A stretch of 64,000 nucleotides of DNA, taken from positions 77,335,150 through 77,399,149 of the forward strand of contig NC_079137.1 of NCBI RefSeq assembly GCF_945859705.1, in the 5' to 3' direction. Positions 49,631 through 61,178 of the stretch are shown piece by piece. The notes below the pieces were generated by a model. The model made no database searches. It saw only the letters and a program-made list of their open reading frames with translations, and was not told the DNA's origin. How positions within the stretch are numbered: position 1 is the stretch's first letter; each line of letters begins with the position of its first letter. Source of the stretch: Episyrphus balteatus (lineage: Eukaryota; Arthropoda; Insecta; Diptera; Syrphidae). Both the position numbers and the translations under genes were made by a program.

Positions 49631-50489
49631 CCCCTACTATATAGTTTATGTTTTGAAAAGCGTATACAGATCCACGTCAGTGGAATTTTCGTTTTCACTG
49701 TAGTTATCAAATTTCGAACTCGAATTTCTTCTTGGTTCTTGCCTGAACTATCTATCAAATTTCATAATTTTTGCTATTAAAGAGGAACCGGAATCAGATT
49801 TTTATGGCAACTGAATGTTGTTTTTCAATTTAAATTATTTCTTTTTTTAAATTGCGTACGCTATTTTCTTGTCTTCTTGTTGGATCTCATTTGAACAATA
49901 TTTTTCTCTGCCTGATAGATTGCGCTCTGAGTTGAGGCTCGCTCTTGTATCTTTTTTTGTACTTGTATGAATAAAGGTATCTCAATTCTTACCAGCTGTT
50001 AGTAAATGCACTTGTAATAGTGCTGGGCTAGAGCCATTGCTAGCCTCCAACTCAGTATTCACATTCAGTATCTTTTGAATACTCATTGCTGCCGCATGGG
50101 TTGGCTTGTTGTTTGAGTAACAAAATTGTTTTCAAATTTTCGAACAAAAAAGAAAAAGACGAAGACTTTTCGCATTCGCGTCCCAACCACTTGAGATTTG
50201 ACAGAAAAGTGAAGGCTATTTCTGCCGGTTTTTCGCAATTTTTGCTAGTTATTGTTGTTGTTTGCATATGCTGTATATTCTTTGTTGCTAGTTCGAAAAG
50301 CCTCAAGTCCAAGTGTTTTGTTTTGTCGTCGATTAAAAGAGAGATATAGGCTCTAGGCTATAGCTAGTGCTCCACTTGACGCGATCTATAAACAACAGTT
50401 TTTCGCGTATGATCAATCGAAACGCAAAGCAAAGATCATCGGCAGCGACAGCGGCGTGGCACTTCTTGATACAAGAGAAAAAAAAAAGT

Positions 50490-50747
50490 AATAGCACCTC
50501 ATAGTTAAGTGAGTGTAGTGCTCGATCGTGTGTGATATAGCTACGACAAAATAAGTTTGCGTTTCGCATTCATTTTGTTGTGAAGCATAAATTATACTGA
50601 GTTGATAACATTTCGATTATACTTTGTGTTATCAGTCGTCATCATCATCGCTGATCGCGTAACTAGGCGATCTTCTATTTTTATATTTCGATATAATTTT
50701 CGTGATATTATTTTAAATTTACGGGGAATAAATTCATTTCCAAAAAG
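50490..50747 (+). promoter_or_regulatory. Possible Cln7 promoter and non-coding first exon
   Basis: The region 50040-50750 is less homopolymeric than its surroundings, has an initiator-like TCAGTC near 50631, and ends with a good donor, AAAAAG|GTGAGA at 50747/50748. Joining it to the acceptor at 60998 would give a 10-kb first intron. This pairing is inference; another upstream exon is equally possible. Confidence 0.28.
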
Positions 50748-51199
50748 GTGAGAACATGGGTGAATTAAAAATACATTTGGTGAATCTGGGTGACAGAAAA
50801 GATAGCGTTGTTTATTTTTTTTTTTTTTGCTGTTTTGTGTTGTTTCATTGTCTTTTTTTTTAGTTGTTTTTTCTTTGTTTTTATTTAATACAAAACGGAG
50901 GGTGGAAAAGATCGGGTATCTTTTTTGTGTTTTGTTATTCTTGTCACAGATGGATGAGTGAGTGGCCGCGATCACGCTAAGTTTGAGTGTGTGCTAGACA
51001 GGGTTACCATCATTGTAATCTTTGAAGTTATACATCTTTTTCGGCGTTTGTATCAGAGTGAAAATTTACATTTACTATTTTTTGACAGTTGCCATTTTAA
51101 AATGTAAAATTTGAAATCTAACCCGTTTGACATTATGTGTGTTCAACGACGCTGTTGTGGACTGTTTCGGACAGAAAAAAAACAGCTTTTTGCTGTCCA

Positions 51200-51735
51200 T
51201 TGAGATTTTTCTGATTTGAACTGTTCTAGTTTCCTGTTCATTGACGTTGTCTAGAACAGTTTAGAACAGGATTTTCTATTCTTGCTTTTGAGTAAGAACA
51301 GGTTAGAACAGATTCGTGAGAACTGTCAAAAGCAAAGCTGTCATTTTCTTGTTTATGTTTTGATTTGGTTGTGCTAATATTTCTCGTGTCCTAGGGGTTT
51401 TTGCATGTAATAATTAACAAAATATTTTTTAATAACATTTTCACAGTAAAACACAAAAAAAAATAAGAAAATAGATATAAACGAGAAACAAAAAGCGAAA
51501 AATTCACACAATTTACAAATTGTTTTTTTTTTTTTTATTTTGACAATTGACGTTTAAAAAACTGTTCTAACTTGTTCTGACGTTTCTCACGAAACTGTGC
51601 TTTCCTGTTCTGATCTAAAAAAAACTCTGTCCTCTGCTTCATTTTGAAGTTTTTGCTTGCTTGAGATAGAAATAGTGAAGTAGGGCATCTCTTTCTGAGC
51701 ATGAAGTGCGAGTGGAAAAGTAGAACAGACATGTA
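51200..51735. repeat. Cluster of AGAACAG/CTGTTCT words in inverted arrangement
   Basis: CTGTTC or GAACAG occurs near 51220, 51234, 51253, 51264, 51296, 51306, 51562, 51573, 51606 and 51723. The 51262-51330 stretch is an inverted match of 51545-51620 (TTCGTGAGAA and complement). It is probably the two arms of a decayed element. Confidence 0.5.
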
Positions 51736-52938
51736 AAAATATGGCGTAGGACTGAGTCCTATATTAACACCGTTTTTTAAGAATCAATAGGTAGACACAT
51801 TTGACATTTCAGATATTTCACAGTTACAGTTGCTGTCAAATAAGAAGACATATGAAAATACTAAAATTCAAGTGACATCATTAAAATAGAGGGTGGATAT
51901 GGATAGTACCTCTTAGTTCTGAATATTTTGAATGGCGCCCAACAAAACAAAACAAAAAAAATGTTTCGTGTTGGTAACCCTGGTGGTAGCATTTTCTTTT
52001 TGTTTGTGCATTTTTATTAAAACTCGAATAATAAGAGTGTGAAACAGAAAGAGAGGAAGGAGTAAAAATGAAGAAAAAAACAGGAAATTATAAATCCAGA
52101 AGATGAAAAAAAAAAATCAATAAAGAAAAGAAAAAACTATAATCTCGATTTTGTTTATAAATAGAAAACTGTAGGAGGGGGTCACATCAGTTCGATACCT
52201 ACTGTGAGAGCAGACATCAGCATAAAACTATGAAAGAACTATTATTTTTTGGCAAATAATAGAATCATGAAGCATATTCTGAGTTCTGACATTAATGATG
52301 ATCATAGAACTGTCAGATAAAAAAAAATTTGCACAAAAAACAACATTGTTTTGCAACAATTTATGTACATGCAAATTTCATTATTTACAATAATTTGTTT
52401 GTTTTCAAGAAAAAATAATAATTTTATTTATTTAAATTCTGTCTATTGTTTAAAGTGAACCGTGTGCGGACTTTAAACCCTTGACACATAAAAATCGAAT
52501 CTATACAAACATGCCACTGGCTAGGCTACCACACTTGAAACTTGAATTTATAAAAATATCTTAGTGGTGAATATTGCGTTAAATGGGGAATGCCCATGCC
52601 AACAGAGAGAGCGGTTATAACAAGTGCGATCAAAATGATCTTTTTTTTTGTCTGTTTTTGTTGTTGCTATTGTCTTTATTTGAATTGTTGTTTATGAAAC
52701 GTGACGATACGATGCGGCAAATAAAGGCGCTACATGCGATGACCTTATGCAAAATTTTTGTTTTGATTTTTATTTGCCGCACAAAATGCTGTATAATAAA
52801 CCCACGTTTGTAGATATTTTTCATGCTAATTAAGTTACTTTTAGCACGTATTAGGAGGTGAATGTGAATGCATGTGTGGAAAACCCAACCAACTGTCAGA
52901 TTGACAATTTTGTGTTCGATTGAAAAGTTATTTTGACT

Positions 52939-53090
52939 GCGTTTCTTTGGAAGTAGTAGACTACTCATGGGTAAAAATGTTTTCATCCTGTGTTTTTATG
53001 CAAAAGAACAAGTGTTATAATGATTGTTAATGATTGTACTAGATCTACTAATAACTCATGAGTAGTTAACCACCTAAAAAGGAACGTGGC
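52939..53090. mobile_element. CATGAGTAG-family MITE, copy 1
   Basis: The left end GCGTTTCTTTGGAAGTAGTA is diverged; the right end AAAAAGGAACGTGGC is well kept. Inner words GTACTAGATCTACT and ACTCATGAGTAGTT identify the family. Confidence 0.7.
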
Positions 53091-53111
53091 TTTTATCAAA
53101 AAACAATTTTT

Positions 53112-53240
53112 AAATCTAGTATACTACCAACTACACATGCAATCAACTCGATCAGAAGATCATTGTGTTAATAAGTTGTAGTACTAGATCTACTTATCAT
53201 CTACTCATGAGTAGTTTACCCCTGTCAAAGGATACGGGGC
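53112..53240. mobile_element. CATGAGTAG-family MITE, copy 2
   Basis: It contains AATCTAGTATACTACC, AGAAGATCATTGTGTTAA, GTAGTACTAGATCTACTTAT and ACTCATGAGTAGTTTACC, ending near AAAGGATACGGGGC. It lies only about 20 bp from copy 1. Confidence 0.68.
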
Positions 53241-53646
53241 AATTACCTACTATTATTGCATTATTATAGAGTTAAAATAAAATTGAACTTATAATAATTA
53301 TTTTTGCCCGAAATTGGACTTCGGTTTTTGTTTTGTTAGAAGCCAGTTTTAAGTGCATAAATACCAATCAGGTGCTACTCGAAATGTGCATATGTAATTA
53401 GAATTATTTAACATTTCGTGACAAACGTGAAGTTTCAACTCATAACATGCTATTACTTAAAAATCGTAAAAGTTACATATGATTATCATGAATGTAATTA
53501 AATAAACTTTACTTAAATTTATCATATAAGTTATTGGTTTCGTGTCAAAAATTTTATTGAGATATTAACAAAGATTATGAAAGCAGAAATGCTTTAAACG
53601 CGGTGTCCGTGTTGGTTTAATTTCGCTTCTTATTTTACAAAGGCAA

Positions 53647-53697
53647 CAGTAGCTTCTGTAAATCTTTATAGAAGCAAAATTTCTATTTGGGTGTTAA
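53647..53697. mobile_element. Relic of the 44.7-kb palindromic MITE
   Basis: AGTAGCTTCTGTAAATCTTT and TATAGAAGCAAAATTTCTAT, then TTGGGTG, match one half of the element at 44711-44812. Confidence 0.6.
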
Positions 53698-53789
53698 TAC
53701 TGATTGTATAGCAACAATGGGGACGTTTTGCAAAAAGTTGAAAAGCAACCATTTTAAAATTTTCAAAAACGTTCTAAAAACAATTTTCT

Positions 53790-53936
53790 GTTCTTCTCTT
53801 TTGGAGATGGTAGGCAACTCATGAGTAGATTATTTTTTTAGATCTAGTACTACAATTAACACATACTCTTCTGCTCGAGGAGATATGAATGTGTAGTTGT
53901 TGTACTAGATTTGTACTCATGAGTATACTAACGACG
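53790..53936. mobile_element. CATGAGTAG-family MITE, copy 3
   Basis: It contains TTTGGAGATGGTAGGCAACT, CATGAGTAGATT, AGATCTAGTACTACAATTAA, TTGTACTAGATTTGTACTCA and TGAGTATACTA. Terminal bases are eroded. Confidence 0.7.
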
Positions 53937-55008
53937 CTATTAAAAAATAAAGGTTTTTTTTTGTAATTTTTAAAAAATTGACACTTGTGTGACAAACGCC
54001 TTAGGAAACCGATATCCATTTGTGTCAAAATTGTCCCTGCGACACACTTATTGGCATTGTTTATGATTATTATATTTTTGTCATTAGATAATATAAATGT
54101 GCAACATTGTATTAAGAAAAGTACTTATATTTAAATAATTTATTTCTGATAAACGAATTGACAATATTGTTATACATATTTGCAAAAGTTAACTGCAAAT
54201 TAAAGGACTTCACGAAGAAAAGATTTAAATAAAGATAAGATTTAGAAATTTCACAATACCAAACAATCTTAAGATAAAATCAAATCTTTGTTTATTACTT
54301 TACTTACATCACTAATACCACAATTAGGAAGTTCAAATATTAAATACCTACTTTTGATTGCAAGTTGGTATTTAGTACTTTGAAAGATAAAATAACTTTA
54401 AATAGTATAAACACACGTTTTTATTTCTTGATTCACCTACTTGTTAATCAGAAATATGCAATTCACTCTCTGAAATGATAAGATAAATGAATTTTTTATT
54501 TCATTTTTAATAGTTTCTTAATTTGCACTTTCATAATTATCACAAAATTTATCTCTTAATCTTTAAAGTTCTATGCTATAACGATTTCAATATAAAACAT
54601 AAGTAGGTATATGATTTAATTTAACTGTCAAAAATCTGTGGTTTTGATCTATGCCAGTTTTATACAAGTGTTATAGCGATTGTGTCTTTTGCAGTTTGTA
54701 AATTTAAAGTGGAAACCTAGGTTGAGGATTATGCTATGTTTAACTCTGCAATTTAAAATTTTTTTTAATAGGTTTGTTTGTTTACTTTATCTGCAGATTT
54801 TATCGAATGAATTAGAGTTTTTTTTTGTTATTTTGCATTTATTTCGTAACATTTTACTAAATCATCTCATTTATTCAGAAAAATCAACAGCAGATGTTAG
54901 TTGTAATAATAAATAACTTTCAAGTGTGTTTATTGCAATAAAATCTAGTACATTCTTGAACCTATACAATATAAACCTGTACTTTATTTTATTTTCTCTT
55001 CTCCTTTA

Positions 55009-55151
55009 GGGCCTGGCTACACAGTGTTTTGCCCAATCACGTTCCAATTCACATTTTCTAGGAACAAACGTCAAAAAGAGGAAAATCCTCACCCCTCTTG
55101 CCTACAAACTGACTGGTTGGGCGATTGAAAAATCACCGTGTAGCCCGGCAC
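55009..55151. mobile_element. 143-bp MITE with TTA target duplication
   Basis: GGGCCTGGCTACACAGTG faces CACCGTGTAGCCCGGCAC, with GCCCAATCAC and GGGCGATTGA further in. TTA at 55006-55008 and 55152-55154 fits a PIF/Harbinger-type duplication. Confidence 0.75.
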
Positions 55152-57173
55152 TTAGAAGTTAGAACACAATTTACTCTCTACACAATTTAAATTAATTGTA
55201 TATGCAAAAAAAGGCATCACAAATCAATACTATAAATACATATTATTTTATATAGCTATAATAGCTATTATTTTTGCCATCAATCAGTCAATTTATGGAG
55301 TCGTAGATCCTTTACAAATTAATGTTTTGCTTTCGTTTTTTAAATCGGTGAAATTGTTGGCAATTAAAAGAAAAACAATGTCACGTCCAATTTGAATAAT
55401 AAATACACTGAACAAATTAAAATACTTTCAATTGTACAAGTTTTTGCATTCACATAAAAAATAGTTTTCAATTTTTTTTTAAATTGCTAGCTAAAGCAAA
55501 AATAGAGCTGATCTTGATCTTCTCTTTAAGTAATAAAATATATGTATAATAAGAAACTTATTTAAAAGTAAAATAGCTTCATTTGCCCTGAATGCAATCA
55601 TTAAGTTGTAATAAGTTGTCAAAAAAGAAAATGAGTGCGTTCAGCACACCAAAATCGGTATGTTTGGGTATGTTTGATTTCCTCATTTTCGATTTCAAAG
55701 TAGATTTAGAGGAGATTTATTCTAAATACTGTTTTGAGGAGATTTATATTCGTACGGTAAATCACGTGATTAAATGAGATTAAGCGTAAATCTAGATTTA
55801 GGTGTCAGTGGAGAGGGGCATAAGTCAGGCTTCATTTTTATTACTATTGGTCAATCAGAATCTTGATTTTTTTCTCGGTTTCGGACATTATTTCGAAAAA
55901 GAATAAATCTCAGCAATGTTTCTACCTATTTAAACTTTTCTATGTTTTTTTCTCTGTGCATGATTTTTAAGTGGTAATAATACCACGTGCTATTGAATGT
56001 GAATTGATTTGCTTTCATCTTCCACAATTTATATATCAAGTTTTATTAAAATGCCCTGACTCGCGCAATGATTCAATTCAACGAAACATAACAAACAAAT
56101 TAAATAATTTATTTAAAAACCAAACACGAAAGTGTATCGTATTGTAGAAGCAACCGGCAAAATTGTTTCATTTACAGTTAGATATAAATTTAATCCAAGG
56201 GGAATAAAGTTGAGTGTTAGTGAAAATTAATTTGATTTTAATTTTTAACTCTGAATAAAAACAAATCACTGAATGGATTCAATGTAGGCGAATGACTTTT
56301 GAGCTGCGAACTACGAATTCAATTTGGATTTGAATGGGCATAATTTTACTCATGACTAGATTACTTTTAATTCGCTGCTATTCTTATAAGAGTTTAGGGG
56401 GCTCTTAGGTGACAGAATCGTTTATCTGTCACTTCTTATCGATGCGTTTTTTTTTTTTTTTAATTTTAGGTAGCTTAAGATTTGCATATCGACTAAGAGC
56501 TTTGTTTTTTGATAGTTGAACATTTTGCTATCTTCGCGCTAAACTTTTTATTCAACTAGCTAGCCGACTTTTTATAAGTCTTGATAAAAAATAAAAATAA
56601 ATTATCACCTTAGGTTCTCAAGGTCATTTTATAATGAGCGATATCAAAAACTTTACTCAAAATCTTACAGGTGTTTAATAGATGATAAAATGTTTACCTA
56701 CATTTTTATTGTTTATTTTAGAGCTTTGCATGAGCAGATAAGTGTGTATAAACTTAATTATAGAAGTGTAAATTTTAATCATGAATATTCCTATTTAGTT
56801 TGTTCGAGTTTGATGTGGAAATATTATTACCTATGTTTTTCTTGCTTTTGTAGTTAAGAAATACAAAACAACTGAAATAGCTAGTTCACAAAGTTCATTA
56901 GCTTTTACAAGAATAATTTTTATTTAGTACTTGCGCTTTGTGAAAAAGGGCAAATGTCAAATTTGACATTACGATTTTAACATAAAAAAACAGCAGACGG
57001 GAGCACTTCATCATTTGGTAAAAGATTCATAAACTAGTGATAGGACTAGTGTTAACAGGTAATAGTACTAGATTTTGTTAAGTGCTATTTTATACATAAA
57101 AAAAGACCAAATGCCAGTTTCATCAAAGTAATTAATTATGTTTTCAACTGCAAAATTCATTATAGAAAAATTA

Positions 57174-57330
57174 GCCGCGTTCCTTTAGAGGTTGTAGTTA
57201 ACTCTCATAACTAGATGATTAGTAGATCTAGTACCACAATCAACACATGATCTTCTACTCGAGGATATAGAAATGTGTAGTTGTTGTACTAGATTTCTAC
57301 TCTTGAGTAAACTACCAATGGAACAGAGCA
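57174..57330. mobile_element. CATGAGTAG-family MITE, copy 4
   Basis: It starts GCCGCGTTCCTTTAGAGG. It includes AGTAGATCTAGTACCACAAT, CACATGATCTTCTACTCGAG and TTGTACTAGATTTCTACTC, and ends near CTACCAATGGAACAGAGC. A further half-copy fragment (AATCTAGTACAATAATTCC) follows at 57331-57404. Confidence 0.75.
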
Positions 57331-59334
57331 GAAATCTAGTACAATAATTCCACATTTAAACCTCCTCCAGCAGAAGATCATACGATGATCTGTACTAGTT
57401 CTAGTTTTTAATTTTAGTCTAGCTTTTAGCTTTCGCAGGTCGCAGCGATCCTAAAATCAGCAATGGAATTTGTTTGCATATGTCAATTTAATGAAATGAG
57501 TGCATCCAGCCCCAAAACTAACTGAGATTATAAATTTTTCATTAAAATTTATTTAAAAGGGGGAAACGGGAAAGTTAAGAAGATTTATTTATAGTCCCAG
57601 GGACCTATGTTTGACAGCTACGTAATAAATACTTTAAAAATATAGTAAAATTTTAAACAATTGTTTTTTCAAAGCACTGTATACAAAGTTCACCCCAACC
57701 ATTATTTCAAGGTCATATGTGTTATACTAGGTCATTATTTCGTTTTATCTGTTTGTATCTCTCATTTTTCGCATAACAAAGCCAAATTGATTCACCACCA
57801 ATAGAAACTTTTTCTCTTTGTTTCCCAATGTCAATTGACAATACTCAACAAATTGGTCGAGGTCATGGACCGAATCGATTTGCTCTCAACTTCCTCTTTG
57901 GAATTTCCTCTTTAATTAGTTAAAATCAGCTTTATAGGACTGGTACATAGTTGAGTGATCTAATTTGTTTTTTTATGCTGTAAAACCCATTGCATTTTTT
58001 TTTGTTTTTTACTTAATCAGAGTAAATCACTGAACCGATTGCATTAAAAACCACAAAAACCCAAAAAAAATCCTATCTCTGCAACAACATGAGAGCATAC
58101 AAAAAGAGCCAAATTCTTTCGCATGCGTGGTTGCATGCACCTACATAATATTATGTTGTTGGAACTCGGAATACATTGCTTTGGTTTATTTTACTGTTTT
58201 CTTCTGTTTCTGGTTTTACTTGGGTTGTTGCCATTAATCAGTCGGTCGTTTGCCTCTCATAATGCAGAAACAACTTCTTATTTATTCCGGTTGACCACCC
58301 TAAATATACTCCAAAGTTGAATAGCAGGTTTCAAAAAGAACAATTTTTTTCTGATAAACTCTAACGATAAAGTCTCTTAAAGGAGCTCTATATCAGCAGT
58401 GTTTTATAGTATCAATTTGTTTATAGTGTCGGTTTCGTTTACTTTTCACAAAACGTCATAACCATCATATCAGCTTAGAATATTAAAGTGACTTGAAAAA
58501 GTGACATGTTGGTTTAAACAACTGACAGTTGATATAAATAAAAGTCTTAAAAGTCTTACATACGCGATAACAGCGTGAAATTTAGATTGAGTGTTTTAAT
58601 ATGGAACAATTTACTACCGACAAAAATGGTTTCAAAGTAAGAAATAGTACCAAAACTACTACAATTTTTAGTATAACCATTTAAAAAAGGCTTGCACCTT
58701 TAAAAACAAAAAATTCTTTAAGTAATCCGGTTTACCATGAAAACTAAAACAACTGACGAGTTTGTGATGTTATTTAAGAATTTGCAGGTTTGCATTTATT
58801 TTTGTTTATTTTTATTTAAAAAAAAAGTCGTTGTGTAAACATAGTCTCAGTTTGTAGACATTGTGGTTTGAAGTAATTGTGCAATGTGTAATAGGTGTAT
58901 TTGCCCCTATATAGAAATGTGCAAATATCATATGTCACATGAGCTTGTCTACTGTCTATCTATCGTCCGGTATCTGTTACTGTGTGTTTTTTTTTTTTTT
59001 TAATTATACTCCTATAGTAACGCAAATTGATTGGAATTATTATTGGAGGCAGGTAATCTAGTAAAAAACGTCATTGTGGTAAGAGGGTGTGTTTTACATT
59101 TTTGTTTTGTTCATTCAAAGTTGTTGATATTGCAAGTAATATTTATTTTTTTCAACTAATTTGTTTAATGCAGAGAAATAAATAAGCGTGTAAATGAAAG
59201 CCTCTTGGGATTTGGGATATTTTGTTTTTACTCTGAAATCTGAATCAATGGAAAGTCTATTCAATTTGGAGTTTTTAAACTTCTGATTTTTCAATTTAAT
59301 TCAGATAAATTTACAATAGCCATTCATAAAAGTA

Positions 59335-59471
59335 CCTCCTTTGGAGTAAAATCATGAGTAAAAATCTAGTACAACAACTATACATTCCCATCACTTCGAG
59401 TGGAAGATCATGTGTTAATTGTAGTACTAGATCTACTCATGAGTAAACTACCACTTCCAAAGGAATGCTGC
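59335..59471. mobile_element. CATGAGTAG-family MITE, copy 5
   Basis: It contains ATCATGAGTAAAAATCTAGT, GGAAGATCATGTGTTAATTG and TAGTACTAGATCTACTCATG, ending near ACTTCCAAAGGAATGCTGC. Confidence 0.75.
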
Positions 59472-59518
59472 TATAAATAGAAAATTGTAGTAGAACAGTA
59501 GTAGCAAACATTGTAACC

Positions 59519-59600
59519 TACGCATGACTAAAAATCTAGTACAATCAATACATCCTATCTACTTGAGTAGAAGATCATTTGTTAATCGCAGTTCATATGA
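59519..59600. mobile_element. CATGAGTAG-family MITE, copy 6 (partial)
   Basis: It contains CGCATGACTAAAAATCTAGT, ACTTGAGTAGAAGATCATTT and GTTAATCGCAGT. The right arm is lost. Confidence 0.6.
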
Positions 59601-59719
59601 GAAGATGAAACCGGTAATCTAGTCCTTTTAGCTACAAATGCACTGTTGAATTACTTTCTCCAAATGTGCGTTCCATTAAAAATCACCACCACTGATTGAC
59701 AAGCAATCGTTTCCTATTA

Positions 59720-59812
59720 GCCCCGTTCCTTTGGAGATGGTAGTTTACTCATGAGTAGATAATCTAGTACTTTTCTACTAGAACTATTTTTTTTTGACGA
59801 GTAGATGGGAAT
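59720..59812. mobile_element. CATGAGTAG-family MITE, copy 7 (left arm only)
   Basis: It starts GCCCCGTTCCTTTGGAGATG, continues TAGTTTACTCATGAGTAGAT and AATCTAGTACTTTTCTACTA, then departs from the family. Confidence 0.65.
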
Positions 59813-60782
59813 TGCATTGATTCGTTGAAAGTGCGTTCCAAACGAACAGAACTTTTATTAAACTACTTAAATTGAAATTATGACTGTGTTCTAGTACAAT
59901 TTTTTAAATCACCTTTTTTTTTGAAAATTTGGTAAAATTTATTTCTCTTCAAACGAATTTAATTTTCTTACCAGTTTCAAATACAAGAACGAGTCTGTGC
60001 TACCCAGCAGTGCACTCAATTATAAACTAAGATTCACTCAATTTCATAAGAATTCCTAAGAAAAAATCCTTTGTCGTTTTTGTAAAATAGAAACCTTGAA
60101 CTTTTTCTACTTTAACACCACAAAATACGTATACAAGTAGAACAAAACCTTACAAACAATGAGCAATAAGAAAAATATACCTACTCATTGTGGTTTCTTG
60201 TTGAATTATATTAAGTGTCCTCTAAGGATTTTATATAGAAATGTGAGAACAACAACGTGAGTTGTTTAGGTTTGTTTGCTTTCAAATTGACATTGACCCG
60301 ACCTAGAAATGCTTCACGTTCACTGTATGAGCTACTGCATTGAAAGGGCAAGGACATAAATATTTTTTTTTGTGTTTACTCGCATATTAAGTGGTAATAA
60401 TAAATAATGCCATCGACATGACATATCGTATAGGTATGGCAGCAGGTTCTATACTGCCGTGACCCGTGATGCATAAATAAGTGACTTTTTGGATGAACAC
60501 GTAAGGTTTAGGGTGGTGAAAACGATGATTACATTTAATCATCACTTCAAATTCCTTACACAACTGGGTGTAATTATGATAAACTGGAGATGCATCGCTA
60601 TTTTAATGATAGATATGACGTTACGTTGGTTTTCACATTCTCGTGATACCTGACGGGTGTGGAAGCGTGTGACGTTTAAATGACATTTATTAGGAAAGAA
60701 TTCTTATCAACTTTTTATAAATGCGATTTTGAAACGTGGGACATTTGCAATACTTTTAGAAATTTGTAGAAGCTTAAGCCCA

Positions 60783-60856
60783 GGTTAAACATGGTTTAAA
60801 CTACGTTTAGGCATGGTTTAAACTAGATTTAAACATGGTATAAACTAGGTTTAAGT
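60783..60856. repeat. Degenerate 22-bp tandem repeat upstream of Cln7
   Basis: About three units of CATGGTTTAAACTAGGTTTA with variants (CTACGTTTAGG, CTAGATTTAAA, ATAAACTAGG). They lie about 140 bp before the probable 5'UTR acceptor. Confidence 0.75.
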
Positions 60857-60997
60857 TCTTAACTTACCTATCTGGATGAACAAGCTGGTGTTCAACTGAG
60901 TTCTTATTAATCTTGTCTTCTTACAACTTAATACATTTTTCTCATAATTCCAAAAAATTGTTATCAACGCTAAATATTGACTTTTTTTCTATTACAG

Positions 60998-61178
60998 AAT
61001 GATGTGATAAATAAAATATAAACTGATCTCTTTGCACTCAAAAACCTGCAAATTCTCAGACTGAATTAAAAAAATACTTATATAGCTATCCCAAAATAGA
61101 AACCATAAATCCAAAAATACACATAGAAACCAGCGCCACCTATCTCCTTCACACTAAAAACACACAATCATCATCACA
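60998..61178 (+). promoter_or_regulatory. Cln7 5'UTR (second, non-coding part of the exon)
   Basis: A polypyrimidine tract TTTTTTTCTATTACAG precedes 60998, indicating a spliced leader exon upstream. The UTR contains a minimal upstream frame, ATG ATG TGA at 60999-61007. The main ATG is in the context CACAATGG. Confidence 0.55.

Noticed and set aside
51200..51735. Steroid hormone response elements suggested by AGAACA/TGTTCT words
   Set aside because: Insects lack the vertebrate receptors for this site and the words sit in inverted repeat arms, so repeat structure explains them.
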